DNA of 61,557 nt from Prevotellaceae bacterium UBA4359. Its GTDB lineage: Bacteria > Bacteroidota > Bacteroidia > Bacteroidales > Bacteroidaceae. Positions within the stretch are counted from its first letter, which is position 1; the number at the start of each line of letters is the position of its first letter. The notes under the pieces are model-generated. The model was not told the origin of the DNA. It saw only the letters and a list, made by a program, of their open reading frames with translations, and searched no databases. Below are positions 41,151 through 50,533 of the stretch, piece by piece. The DNA is taken from contig DGSP01000029.1 of NCBI GenBank assembly GCA_002393555.1, positions 1 to 61,557 on the forward strand, written 5' to 3'. Made by a program: the position numbers and the translations under genes.

Positions 41151-41838
41151 ACTTAGCAGGGAACACCAAACCCGCTTTCGCATAGCGCATCCTTGTATGG
41201 GGTTCTCGGTACATTCTGTATAAGAAGCGCAAGTTCATACGGTCAACCCAGGCTGGATAGTAGTCAATAGCCTCTTTTGCCGTTTGGTGTATAAAGCCCC
41301 CGCACGTAAATCCGATTCCTTGAAAACCAGCCTCTTTTGCCCTCAGCAAAAATCGTTCTTGCATCACCACCCCCATCCCGACAATCAAAAAATCTGGATT
41401 CAGCGCAGCGATGTTCGCCGCCGCCTCCCTTTGTTCTTCCTCATTGTGGAAGTAACCATTCCTGCAACCGATAATCTGAATGTCTGGATAACGCGCCTCA
41501 AATATTTTCACAGCCTTTTCCACCTGTTCTTGCTGTGAAGCGACAATGTAAACGGTTTTTCCTTTCTTCTGAGCATGCTCAAACAACATCGGCGCAACCG
41601 ATGTCATGTCGAAACTTCTCCGCTCCACCTTCCGCCCATATATCATCTTGATGGCCGCCGCAAGAATGGAGCCGTCAGCAAAGATGCCATCAAACCGTAC
41701 AAACAAGTCTTTGTGCCGCAAGGCATCCAGATAGGAAACAGGATTCAGAAAGGTATAAACCCTTCCTTTCTGACACCAAAAAGAAGCATCTATTTCAGCA
41801 GGAGTTGAAACGATGCTTTGTACCAACGACGGACGCAT
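41125..41838 (-). CDS. WecG/TagA/CpsF-family glycosyltransferase
   Basis: 237 residues from ATG 41838 (a GTG six codons upstream is possible). The GT26 fold signature appears as FDGIFADGSILAAAIKMIYG, then ERRSFDMTSVAPMLF, and CRNGYFHNEEEQ with the PDFLIVGMGVVMQERFL motif. It adds a sugar (ManNAcA/ManNAc type) to an undecaprenyl-linked acceptor at the inner face of the membrane. Likely the last gene of the polysaccharide locus in this window. The preceding 41946 gene has a different function, so co-transcription is uncertain. Confidence 0.88.
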   Translation of the reverse strand: MRPSLVQSIVSTPAEIDASFWCQKGRVYTFLNPVSYLDALRHKDLFVRFDGIFADGSILAAAIKMIYGRKVERRSFDMTSVAPMLFEHAQKKGKTVYIVASQQEQVEKAVKIFEARYPDIQIIGCRNGYFHNEEEQREAAANIAALNPDFLIVGMGVVMQERFLLRAKEAGFQGIGFTCGGFIHQTAKEAIDYYPAWVDRMNLRFLYRMYREPHTRMRYAKAGLVFPAKFIWERFFG

Positions 41839-41945
41839 GCCGATAAGAAAAATCACAAGAAATCAATAGACACTTCTCCTGTGCGTGAAGCATTTCGAGA
41901 AATGTCTATTGCTATGTATATATAAAAAGATGTGATGCTTGCAGA

Positions 41946-43523
41946 TTAGTCCGCAATGACCCAGTTTTCGGGCACTCGTGTATCTACACAGAACTTCACA
42001 CCGACCTTCACCACCCGACGGCCTTCAGCATGATATGGTAAAGCATAACCTTTCTGGTCAATCTGTTCCAATGCTTGCTGAGCCGTCCCATCCGTCTTCA
42101 GTTCAAACACATAGACCGTGTCGGGCATCCACACAACCATGTCCGTCCTCCCCTTAGCACATTTCACCTGAGTGCGGGCATAGACATTGAGCATGGAGAA
42201 AATAAGGTACATTGTATATTCGTAGAAACCTTCAGCAGTAGCAGCCTCAGCCAATTTTTTCTTGAAGCCCTCCACATAGGGTATGCCAGCCAAATAGGTC
42301 TGCATCTCACGCATAGCCAAATCGATATCATGCTTCCGCAAAGCGCGCCAAAACTTCAAGGCAAAACCAGCCTGCACATCTTCACCCTCCAGTCCGACAT
42401 ATATGGGTAGCAAGCCATCGACCCAGCCGACACGCACCTCCTGATTAGGGATGGAGAGCGTATATATCTCAGCCTCTCTATCATAATCCTTGATGGTGAG
42501 ATAACCTGTCTGATAGAGTAACGGAACCATCGTAGTCATGGCCTCCGTTGGGCGATTGATAGAATAGTCGGTTGCTTCGATACCATCCATATCAGTAATG
42601 TCAAACCTAAAATGCCGAATCAGGCGAATAAGAAATGTGGGTGTACCGGTTTCAAACCAGTAGTTAGATATTTTTTGGTTGGCAAACGCACTCAACAGAC
42701 TGTACGGATTGTATATATCAGGCGAGACCTCGGAGAAGTGATAACCGTCATAGCGCATTTGCAACCGAGCGGCAACCTCCTCGTCTGAACATTCGTATGC
42801 CATTGCCAGTTGATGAATGTCTTCGGAAAGTTGACTGCGAAGTTCTTCACTGGTAATTCCACAGATGGCTGCAAACTTTGGGAGCAAAGACACATTAGTC
42901 AGATTGTTCAACGTGGAGAAAATGTTCAGTTGACTTAATCGCGTAATGCCCGTCAAGAAACAGAATTTTATATATCGTTCGTTTGCTTTCAACGGCTGAT
43001 AAAATTCCTGCATCACAGTCCTTATGTCTTCAAGCAGTGAACTGTCATGTATCACATCAAGCAATGGGGCGTCGTACTCGTCAACAATAACCGCCACCTG
43101 TTTTCCCGTCTGGTTGTATGCCCGTCTGATGATTCCATCAAGCCTTGCTCCCGGTGAGAATTCATCCGCATCAGAACCATATTGGTCTGCGAACTGTTTC
43201 AGCAGCAACATCAGTCTGTCTCGTAATTCCTTTGCATTTTGTTGACCTTTTATTATGCTCAAGTCAATGTGCAACACAGGATATTGCTCCCATTCCTTTT
43301 CAAGGGCCTCCATTTTCAGCCCCTTGAAAAGGTTCTTCTCCCCACGGAAAAACGATTCCAGCGTGGAAGTGAGCAATGACTTCCCGAAACGGCGCGGGCG
43401 ACTCATAAACACAAACTTAGCATAGCGTGCCAGTTCCCACACCAAATCTGTTTTATCAATATATAAATATCCGCCTCCAATCACCTCGGAGAACGTCTGT
43501 ATGCCTACTGGATATTTCTTCAT
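41946..43523 (-). CDS. AAA-ATPase-like/DUF1703 protein with PD-(D/E)XK-like C-terminus
   Basis: 525 residues from ATG 43523. The first half is the AAA-ATPase-like (PF09820) domain: KYPVGIQTFSEVIGGGYLYI, the P-loop variant RPRRFGKSLL, VAVIVDEYDAPLLD. The last ~110 residues are a PDDEXK-nuclease-like (PF08011) region with DMVVWMPDTVYVFELK. These proteins are numerous in Bacteroides/Prevotella genomes and of unknown function; they may be mobile or defence related. It interrupts the polysaccharide locus, with its own promoter at 43551-43558, suggesting later insertion. Confidence 0.88.
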   Translation of the reverse strand: MKKYPVGIQTFSEVIGGGYLYIDKTDLVWELARYAKFVFMSRPRRFGKSLLTSTLESFFRGEKNLFKGLKMEALEKEWEQYPVLHIDLSIIKGQQNAKELRDRLMLLLKQFADQYGSDADEFSPGARLDGIIRRAYNQTGKQVAVIVDEYDAPLLDVIHDSSLLEDIRTVMQEFYQPLKANERYIKFCFLTGITRLSQLNIFSTLNNLTNVSLLPKFAAICGITSEELRSQLSEDIHQLAMAYECSDEEVAARLQMRYDGYHFSEVSPDIYNPYSLLSAFANQKISNYWFETGTPTFLIRLIRHFRFDITDMDGIEATDYSINRPTEAMTTMVPLLYQTGYLTIKDYDREAEIYTLSIPNQEVRVGWVDGLLPIYVGLEGEDVQAGFALKFWRALRKHDIDLAMREMQTYLAGIPYVEGFKKKLAEAATAEGFYEYTMYLIFSMLNVYARTQVKCAKGRTDMVVWMPDTVYVFELKTDGTAQQALEQIDQKGYALPYHAEGRRVVKVGVKFCVDTRVPENWVIAD

Positions 43524-43550
43524 TGCTGCCATCATTTTACGATTTGCAAA

Positions 43551-43558
43551 CAAAGGTA
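43551..43558 (-). promoter_or_regulatory. -7 box of the AAA/DUF1703 gene
   Basis: TACCTTTG on the minus strand, 27 bases before the ATG at 43523. Confidence 0.7.
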
Positions 43559-43614
43559 GGAACTTTCTTCTGAATGGACAAAAAAATCTGAAAAAACTTG
43601 AACGGAGGCATTCC

Positions 43615-43992
43615 TTAGCAAGAAATGGATGATAAATTATTCTTTAAATACACAATAGAGCGTTCTTTTTCCTGCCGAATTATTTCATTAACAGGAATGT
43701 AATCTATTGGAGCCTCACAAATATGTTGTAGGTCTTGCGGATTGGAAACGATTCTGTCATTTAAACCAAATTGAGTCAAAAGATAAGTCAACTTCTGATT
43801 ATTCATCTCACGCACAATCGTACAGAACTGTTTGTTATACTTAATAGAAAAGACACTGCCATGAAACGTATCTGTCACCACATAGGCAGCATCTCTAAAC
43901 CATGCTAAAACCTCAAAAGGGGTCGGAACAACAACCTCGTCACACCAAGGGAAATTCCCTTGACAAGTATTGCGAAATCTTTTCCAATCGTG
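43615..43992 (-). pseudogene. Remnant of a polysaccharide pyruvyl transferase (C-terminal part)
   Basis: The frame is open only from 43992 to the stop at 43615, about 125 codons, and has no start. It gives FPWCDEVVVPTPFEVLAWF..., then AAYVVTDTFHGSVFSIKYNK and LLTQFGLNDRIVS, the C-terminal core of PF04230 proteins. The N-terminal two thirds are missing; upstream sequence (43993-44267) is unrelated. An independent intact relative starts at 45284. Hence an old copy truncated by recombination. Confidence 0.8.
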
Positions 43993-44267
43993 TCAGCAAC
44001 CGCTATATCATCCACACCAAGAACTTGCGAAAAGACGAACACACCCGTCTTATCTCGGTCTGCATGTCAATGTACTTATAGTTATTTATAGAAAAGAGTT
44101 GTAGAAACGTGAAGTCAAACCGCCGCCAGCTCATCTTTTATAAATCAACAGGTATGACATACAGAAATTTTTATTCATTCATGCACAAAATTTGCACCAT
44201 AATACAATAGGCATGCTTGACTTCCATCATTCAACGACATTCCCCGGCATGACGTCATGAGATTCCA
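43993..44267. other. Gene-free spacer between pyruvyl transferase remnant and intact copy
   Basis: 275 bp without a recognisable gene; short frames only. A plus-strand stretch near 44002-44080 reads like a short protein fragment but could not be identified. Confidence 0.5.
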
Positions 44268-45284
44268 TCACTTTGTCAGAATTTCTTTAATAAATGCAAT
44301 TTGTTTGTTCTGCAAATCCGCCAAATGTTCTAGGTCTATTGACATAGGAGCCTGCTTCAGTTTATTAACATCAATACTGGCATTTTCAAAAAGAGCTATT
44401 CTTGGACTATCAGAGAATAATTGTGCTTTATTGCCAAAACACAACGTCGGAATACAAGCATGCACTCTATCTGAGTATGTGACATTCACGTTTTTATATA
44501 TAAAAAGATAATCAAGAGGAAAGTCAGAACACATAATATTCTTTTTTGAAAGCCTTGAAACTTTTGAATAAGGATATGGCTTATGGTCTGTATAAATAAT
44601 GTTCAAAGTTTCCTTCTCTTCAAGACATTTTCTTATTGCGAGATGCTTTGGCTCATCAAAATTATACACGTTATATGGAGTTAACGTTGTTTCCACCTTA
44701 GGCACATCTATTCTATTAATAAAGAAAACATTGTCAATTCCATTATATACATGAGTAGCATACTTATTATAGAATTCAAAAGCTTTGCTATCTCGTGTAC
44801 AAATAGCATATGGCTTTATTTCTTGCAACCATTTCGACACAACACGAACTTCATTCTCCGTATAATGATTACCACTTGCCGCCCAAAAAATAAGCTTACA
44901 CCCTTGTTTTACCTTTTCTTGCAATAGTTTTCCATAAATCACGAAAAAAGGCGTTGTTAACACACATCCTGGTATGATTAAAAAATCAAGTTTAGCGATT
45001 TTAGCAGGAGAAAGAACATCAAGTGTACTGACTACATCGTATGACTGATCATGCAATCTTTTTGCATATTTTTGCATCAAACGAGTCCAAAACCAATTGA
45101 CACCAGGCATTTCCTTTATGAAAAAAGCCTTTCCCATTGATGCCGCAAAATTTGCACACTGACTAAGTTTGATGATTTCCAAATCCCTGATGCCACACAC
45201 CTTTAGTTGTGCCTCGCATCCTAAATCAATAAATGCGTTTCCTATGTTATTAAAGAACACAGAAGTGAACAATCCTATTTTCAT
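44268..45284 (-). CDS. Polysaccharide pyruvyl transferase family protein
   Basis: 338 residues from ATG 45284. PF04230-like: opening MKIGLFTSVFFNNIGNAFID, the central SPAKIAKLDFLIIPGCVL, HDQSYDVVSTLD, and C-terminal VTYSDRVHACIPTLCFGNKAQLF (the conserved DRvHa stretch). The family transfers pyruvate or related groups to sugars, but many members in capsule loci are of unknown specificity. The gene follows the GT4 gene by 4 bp and so is translationally coupled. AT-rich, like its neighbours. Confidence 0.82.
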   Translation of the reverse strand: MKIGLFTSVFFNNIGNAFIDLGCEAQLKVCGIRDLEIIKLSQCANFAASMGKAFFIKEMPGVNWFWTRLMQKYAKRLHDQSYDVVSTLDVLSPAKIAKLDFLIIPGCVLTTPFFVIYGKLLQEKVKQGCKLIFWAASGNHYTENEVRVVSKWLQEIKPYAICTRDSKAFEFYNKYATHVYNGIDNVFFINRIDVPKVETTLTPYNVYNFDEPKHLAIRKCLEEKETLNIIYTDHKPYPYSKVSRLSKKNIMCSDFPLDYLFIYKNVNVTYSDRVHACIPTLCFGNKAQLFSDSPRIALFENASIDVNKLKQAPMSIDLEHLADLQNKQIAFIKEILTK

Positions 45285-45288
45285 AAAA

Positions 45289-46383
45289 TCAAATTGAATA
45301 AATAGATTCCAATAATGAAGCAGAATGATGTATATCATAACCTGCCACTTTTATCTTTTGAGAATACATACTTCTATCTGTTTTACTCTCAATATTTCTT
45401 AATATTTTCTTCCTCCATTGTTCAACACCTTTATCTATAGGCAACAATTCTACTAAATCTGTTATACAGACTTCTGGAGAAATATTCTGTGATAAAAGTG
45501 TAGGAAGTCCCGATGCTTGTGCCTCTACTGAAACAATCGGAAACCCCTCATACAGGGACGGCAAACAGAATATATCCATAGCCATCAATAAAAGAGGAAC
45601 ATCATTTCGGTTGCCTAAGAACATGACATTTTCAGAAAGTCGAAGATTTTTCACCTCTTGCTCTACTTGCTTCTTCAATGCCCCATGACCTATCAACAAA
45701 AGTCTAAAATTATCGTTGCCACTATGTTTAAACTTATTCATGATACGTATTAAAAAGATCTGGTTCTTGATTTCTGTGAACATGCCCACATGACCTATCA
45801 CAAACGTATCTTTATCAATACCCAACTTCTTCCTAATTTCATTTCGAACGTTCTTTTCGAACTTGTATTTTTCTATATCAATACAATTAGGGATAATAAT
45901 GAATTTCCCTCGTTTTCCGTACATCCATTTTCCTGCTAAATCACCGCAAGCCAATTTCTCATCAGCAAGCCAGTTGACAGCAGGTCTAATTATTCTATGG
46001 ATAAGATTGTGGCTACCTCTAGTGTTATGGCTGTGTGTAACTATTTTTTTTATATTGGCTATCTTTGCCACGACCATTTCAAGTAATATAGCCGAACTAC
46101 TTCCATGAACATGAAGAACATCTATCTTCTCTTTTCTAAAAAATTTGAACAAATTTATGGCATAATTCACCATTCCATTCTCTTTTGGAATAAATACAGC
46201 ATTATCCCCTTCCTTTTTAAAATCTGCCACATAACCCTCAACTACATTTTCCGAACTATGTATTGATGAATATATCAGATGGTATCTTGTTCCTTCATGT
46301 CTGAAATATTTATGATTATTCAAAACAAACATAGATATTCCATCCGTTCCAAAAGCAGAATTACAAACTAATGCTACTTGCAT
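45289..46383 (-). CDS. GT4-family glycosyltransferase
   Basis: 364 residues. The N-terminal Rossmann domain (DGISMFVLNNHKYFR, VLHVHGSSSAIL, THSHNTRG) and the C-terminal GT-B signature (FVIGHVGMFTEIKNQ, LPSLYEGFPIVSVEAQASGLP, with the nucleotide-sugar-binding Glu) define a retaining GT4. It should add one sugar of the repeat unit on the cytoplasmic face. It is the gene upstream of the intact pyruvyl transferase. It is flanked upstream by the IS-like remnant at 46447-46732. Confidence 0.9.
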   Translation of the reverse strand: MQVALVCNSAFGTDGISMFVLNNHKYFRHEGTRYHLIYSSIHSSENVVEGYVADFKKEGDNAVFIPKENGMVNYAINLFKFFRKEKIDVLHVHGSSSAILLEMVVAKIANIKKIVTHSHNTRGSHNLIHRIIRPAVNWLADEKLACGDLAGKWMYGKRGKFIIIPNCIDIEKYKFEKNVRNEIRKKLGIDKDTFVIGHVGMFTEIKNQIFLIRIMNKFKHSGNDNFRLLLIGHGALKKQVEQEVKNLRLSENVMFLGNRNDVPLLLMAMDIFCLPSLYEGFPIVSVEAQASGLPTLLSQNISPEVCITDLVELLPIDKGVEQWRKKILRNIESKTDRSMYSQKIKVAGYDIHHSASLLESIYSI

Positions 46384-46446
46384 AGGTATATCCCAATTAA
46401 CCTTTGCCTCTACTTATCCAACAAAGAAAAGGCCTTGTTATTAAAT

Positions 46447-46732
46447 TATTGGTGTACGCTAAACTTTTTTAAGCGGACAGTCGTTACAGATTTTCACCAC
46501 TCACTCCACAAAAGCCTCAAAACACGTTATATAGCCTCCATAATAGAGGTTTCACAAGAAAGAACCACTAATTATTTTCATTATTTAAGGCAAATTTTGC
46601 GAGCAGCCTATCTAGTACGTTCAAAATGAGGGCTTGGAATCAAAAAAGAGAGGAATCATCATAAAAAGACACCTTATAATCGGCATTTCAACAGGAAATT
46701 TTACAAAGTTGGGAATTTAGCATACACCAATA
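46447..46732. mobile_element. 286-bp IS/MITE-like remnant with 17-bp inverted repeats
   Basis: Ends TATTGGTGTACGCTAAA (46447-46463) and its inverted copy (46716-46732) match at 16 of 17 bases. The inside has no complete transposase. The right end coincides with the stop of a DUF1919 fragment, so the element cut that gene. Confidence 0.65.
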
Positions 46733-46899
46733 TTATCAAATCTTTTTGCCACACTTATAGTAAGCGCACGGCGGTACCATTTCTCCGCAGCCTCCTCTTC
46801 CGTATGGTAGTACAAGAACTGTATCTCCACCTTTCCGCCCAAAAGTCCAACAGGATACCAATGATGGGTTATAGAGCGTTTCGCCCTTCTTTCTATTTC
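46717..46899 (-). pseudogene. Remnant of a DUF1919 exopolysaccharide protein
   Basis: About 60 codons, no start, ending in the inverted repeat of the mobile remnant. Sequence RSITHHWYPVGLLGGKVEIQ, then HTEEEAAEKWYRRAL matches the conserved C-terminal core of DUF1919 proteins of surface-polysaccharide loci. Overlaps the end of the licD pseudogene in another frame, showing that a deletion joined the two. Confidence 0.75.
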
Positions 46900-47689
46900 C
46901 AGAAAACATCAGTCAAATGCCTATTCAATCGGTTTTTGGAAGGTGGAGCCATATAGTCACCGTACAAACTTTTCAGATACAAATGAGAATTGGCAACTCC
47001 AAGAAAAGTTGTATTCTCAAATTGGTATCGTATAGGATTACCCATTACGCTCTTGGAGACAATCTCTTTCATAATCCAGCGCCCCCAATAATTAACGATA
47101 TGGTCGCCTTTGTCTGAAATCAAGTGTTTATTTATGAAATCCGTTATTTGATTCAGCCTAAGCCACACAAAAAGAATCTTACACAAGCGAGAGACGAAGG
47201 CTTTCTGCCCTCCCGCTTTGCTATAATCACAAAAGCGGAAAAACTGAAGTTTTAATAATAATGAAATCCACCAGTTTTTGCTAAAAAACTTTTACTACCA
47301 TTTGTATAGTTCAACGGAAACACATCAATATTAATGCCCATGTGCTTTTCCTCATCATACTCGTTGTTATTGAGATTGATTATTGTCCTTGTGTCTTCAA
47401 TCTTTAGAGTGTTGCCAAATTGAGTCGAGCAATTATATCGTGTGCGGCATCTGTAAAAAACAGGGAGTTGCTGTTCCAAACACTTCATCATTCGAGGAAA
47501 ATCCTTCTGCATTACCCCAAAATCCATATCATCATCCCAAGGGATAAATCCATGATGGCGAACTGCCCCCAATTGTGTTCCACCAAGCATCCAATAATTT
47601 ATATTGTTCTCTCTACAGATTCTATCAAATTCCTTTGCAATATTCAATAGAATATGATGAACTTCGTTTATATCTGTTATCGCCTTCAT
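46893..47689 (-). pseudogene. LicD-family phosphotransferase, broken by one frameshift
   Basis: From ATG 47689 the frame gives about 145 residues with the LicD core (WMLGGTQLGAVRHHGFIPWD, DDMDFGVM, GINIDVFPLNY) and then ends at 47252. The downstream frame, from about 47280 to 46893, continues as LLKLQFFRFCDYSKAGGQKA and closes with the conserved YLKSLYGDYMAPPS. The break lies in 47275-47290, where T6 and A5 runs occur (on the coding strand). LicD enzymes transfer phosphocholine, ribitol-phosphate or glycerol-phosphate to sugars. It could be a sequencing error, slippage or decay; upstream genes for a nucleotide-activated polyol fit its role. Confidence 0.85.
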
Positions 47690-47693
47690 ATTA

Positions 47694-48395
47694 TTACTTA
47701 AAACAATACCCTCCATTCACCTCAATCATACTACCATTGACAAATGGATTATCTATACAAAACCTATATGCATCCACTACTTCGTCAATAGAAGCAAATC
47801 GGTGTATGGCTGTTTTCTTGTATATGTTCTGCTTGATTTCTTCAGGCTTCTCCTTTTGCCAAGGTGTTTCAACAAAACCAGGAATAATGGCGTTGACCGT
47901 CGTCCAAGTCCCTTCAAACTCCTTCACCAGATTCTTGGCTAATGCGCAAACCGCTGACTTGGTAACTCCATAACTCAGTACTGTAGCATGTGGGTGTACT
48001 GCCATCTGAGAACCTGTAAAGAGAATTCTTGAACCGTTCGGAATGATCGGAAATAATTCACGCACCATGATGTAATGAGAATTCACCGCCACCTCCATCT
48101 GCTTGTCCCAATCATCATCGGTGGTTTCCGTGAAAGATTTTCTTATGCTCATTCCTGCATTGCAAACAATACAATCAACCGTTTCACACTTCTCTTTCAC
48201 ATAGTCAATGAATTGATAAACTTCTTTCCTCGATGTCTGGTCTATCTTGATTGGAGTGAAATTCTCCATCTTCTCCGTATAGTCAGGTCCGACATAAGTG
48301 GCGAACACCCTATAGCCTTTCTCCAGCAACATCTTGGCGACTCCCAAACCGATGCCTGATGTGCCGCCTGTAACGATTGCATTCTTCATCTTCAT
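47694..48395 (-). CDS. Short-chain dehydrogenase/reductase
   Basis: 233 residues. Rossmann motif TGGTSGIGLGVAKMLL (NAD(P)-binding), CIVCNAGMSI, catalytic Ser-Tyr-Lys as TGSQ...SYGVTKSAV. It overlaps the preceding gene by 4 bp and leads into licD, whose start is 3 bp after its stop. It probably reduces a keto sugar or a sugar phosphate in the synthesis of the group that the LicD protein transfers. Specificity unknown. Confidence 0.9.
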   Translation of the reverse strand: MKMKNAIVTGGTSGIGLGVAKMLLEKGYRVFATYVGPDYTEKMENFTPIKIDQTSRKEVYQFIDYVKEKCETVDCIVCNAGMSIRKSFTETTDDDWDKQMEVAVNSHYIMVRELFPIIPNGSRILFTGSQMAVHPHATVLSYGVTKSAVCALAKNLVKEFEGTWTTVNAIIPGFVETPWQKEKPEEIKQNIYKKTAIHRFASIDEVVDAYRFCIDNPFVNGSMIEVNGGYCFK

Positions 48396-49741
48396 ATCTC
48401 GTATATGTTCTTTCTTTCCGTAAACTGCTCCATCATCTCTGCCATGCAGATACTCTCCCTTCTTCTCAAACGAGCAGACGAGAAGCGATGGTTGTATATG
48501 CAGGAAATGAATTCCTGTATCTCATACCGCAAACCGGCTCCATCCCACTTGTAGAAGAACTTCTTGTTATCGGCAGGATTCTCATAGCGCAGTTCGAAGT
48601 AGTCAGTCTTCCACCAAGGGGCTGGAACGTATGCATAGCCCTTCGTGCCAGAAATGACAAGATTGCCTTCTGTCTTCACCCCTAATCCCACTCTGAAAGT
48701 GCATACTGCATTAGGATAGCGGATAACTCCCTTCGTGTACATATCCACCCCGTCCTTCATGCGGCAATACAGGTTCATGTTCTCGTAGTGTATGCCCATC
48801 AGTTTCAATATGGGGAGAAGGGGATAACTTCCCATTTCATACATGGAACCACCAGCCTGTGTGGGGTCAAACTCACGAAGAGTCTTGTCATCATCCCAAA
48901 GTTTTGAAAGAGATGCATCAATATCAACCACATCACCTATCAGCCCAGACTTAATCATCACCATCAGATGGTTGAAGGCTGGACAATGGGCGGTCTTGTT
49001 GGCTTCCATCAGAATGACACCTTTTTCTTCTGCTATATGATAAAGTTCCTTGGCTTCATTCCCATTCAGCACAAAAGGCGTTTCACAAAGTACATGCTTC
49101 CCCGCCTCAATCCCTCGCCGCACATATTCGTAATGAGCGAGGTGCGGAGTGGCGACATAAACGGCATCCACTTCGGGAAGCATCTGATCAAAAGTCTTAT
49201 ATACATGAGAAATATCTTTGTCATCTGAAAACCGTTTGGCTTTCTCTTCATCCAAATCATAAACTCCAACCACCTTCACACCGTTTACGAATTCGGATTC
49301 CGGGACGAAACGATTGGCCACACGACCACATCCAACTATACCGATCTTCACCACTTCCTGGCTCTCCTCGCGCAACATGGTGGAAGAGATACCTTCTGTA
49401 CGTGGAAGATATACCACCTCACAGAATTCCTTCAGATAGTCAAACTTACCTTCCCAATCGGAGCCGATGGCAAAGATGTCAACCCCATATTTCTGTACAT
49501 CATCTATCTTCTGCCCCACATAGTCCTCTATGATGATTTGGTCGGCATAGCCTGTCGCACGGACTGCCTCCACACGCTCCAACACGTTGTTGCGCACGTT
49601 CAGCTTGCCTCTGTCACGGTCGAAACTGTCATTGGTGACACCAACAATGAGGTAGTCGCCCAGTTCTTTCGCACGACGGAGAAGGTTGATGTGTCCTTGA
49701 TGCAGGAGGTCGTAAGTTCCGTATGTTATGACTTTCTTCAT
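48392..49741 (-). CDS. Fusion: TagD-type cytidylyltransferase + Gfo/Idh/MocA dehydrogenase
   Basis: 449 residues. Residues 1-125 are a glycerol-3-phosphate/polyol cytidylyltransferase (TYDLLHQGHINLLRRAKELG with the HxGH motif; EGISSTMLRE near the end). Residues about 130-449 are a Gfo/Idh/MocA oxidoreductase (KIGIVGCGRVANRF, VYVATPHLAHYEYVRRGIEA, HVLCETPFVLN, TAHCPAFNH). One chain could thus reduce or oxidise a sugar(-phosphate) and load the polyol with CMP. With the SDR and LicD genes immediately downstream it suggests a CDP-polyol pathway for a phosphodiester decoration (inference). Confidence 0.92.
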   Translation of the reverse strand: MKKVITYGTYDLLHQGHINLLRRAKELGDYLIVGVTNDSFDRDRGKLNVRNNVLERVEAVRATGYADQIIIEDYVGQKIDDVQKYGVDIFAIGSDWEGKFDYLKEFCEVVYLPRTEGISSTMLREESQEVVKIGIVGCGRVANRFVPESEFVNGVKVVGVYDLDEEKAKRFSDDKDISHVYKTFDQMLPEVDAVYVATPHLAHYEYVRRGIEAGKHVLCETPFVLNGNEAKELYHIAEEKGVILMEANKTAHCPAFNHLMVMIKSGLIGDVVDIDASLSKLWDDDKTLREFDPTQAGGSMYEMGSYPLLPILKLMGIHYENMNLYCRMKDGVDMYTKGVIRYPNAVCTFRVGLGVKTEGNLVISGTKGYAYVPAPWWKTDYFELRYENPADNKKFFYKWDGAGLRYEIQEFISCIYNHRFSSARLRRRESICMAEMMEQFTERKNIYEI

Positions 49742-50311
49742 TTCAACTTACTAAAGGTTCGGGAGTAGTTGTTCACCACAGATTACACTAATATTTAGGA
49801 AAATTGGCTTCCAGCCCTTGCCCGTCGCGGCTTCCGGCCGAGCGTCGCTGCCCCTCTGAGCCTTGCGGCGTCATGCTCGTGAGGGTAGCGGGGGAAGGCT
49901 CGTGAGCTTTACGGGGGAAAGGAGAGTTGGGAGTTTGGAGTTGGGGAGTTTGGAGTTGGGGAGTTTGGAGTTTTTTAGGTTTTCGGGATGCTGCTCACAC
50001 TTACAGACATTTGAATGTCAATAGCTTGCACAACTTCATTTTAGTTTTTGACAGGTTGTGGCGAAAAACTTTCTTATTTCTATTTCTTTCTATATTGTTT
50101 TGAAAGAAAAAGGGCAAAATCTAAAAACAGAAGAGGCATCCAATTGAATTGCAAATAATTACAGACACAAGTTTCGTGTGTATTTTCTCACAAAAAAATA
50201 AACTGACGGCTTTCCTTCTGAACCTTAGGCTCGCCCGCAGGGCAACTTGCGAAGGCAAGTGCGAAACCAAAGCCCATCCGGCTGGCATCAAAGAGACCTG
50301 TATTTTGTTGA
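49742..50311. other. 570-bp gene-free stretch with a GC-rich island and short repeats
   Basis: No gene seen. It holds a roughly 100-bp GC-rich block (49815-49915) in an otherwise AT-rich locus, a heptamer-type direct repeat (GAGTTTGGAGTTGGGG, about 49923-49972) and the upstream region of the fusion gene's locus. Past 50140 it merges into sequence downstream of the LicD remnant. Confidence 0.6.
49923..49972. repeat. Direct repeat of GAGTTTG/GAGTTGG units
   Basis: At least three copies of a GAGTTTGGAGTTGGGG-like 15-16-base unit in tandem, consisting of two near-heptamers. It resembles the GGAGTTA units at 6861. Confidence 0.75.
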
Positions 50312-50533
50312 CTACTCCCGTTCCAATATTCTGGCGAACTCCCAATACCTGTCATACATGACGGCAAAGTCCATATCATCATTCCACGGAATGAAACCAC
50401 CATGCCTGATTGCGCCCAACATGGTTCCTGCCACCATATAAACAGGGATGCCATGCCGCTCACCCACATCACTAATCGCTTTTGCTATATCAAGTAACCT
50501 TGCATGGCATTCTGTTATATCTATTTTTCTCAT
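50312..50533 (-). pseudogene. Truncated LicD remnant
   Basis: 73 codons from ATG 50533, overlapping the GT4 gene's stop by 4 bp. It contains the core (MVAGTMLGAIRHGGFIPWND, DMDFAVMYDRYW) and then stops. The C-terminal two thirds are lost. LicD proteins are normally about 260-280 residues. A second, nearly full copy sits at 46893-47689, so the locus has exchanged LicD genes. Confidence 0.82.

Noticed and set aside
46378..46629. 83-codon plus-strand frame as a transposase
   Set aside because: No recognisable transposase motif; it overlaps the GT4 start and is probably chance.
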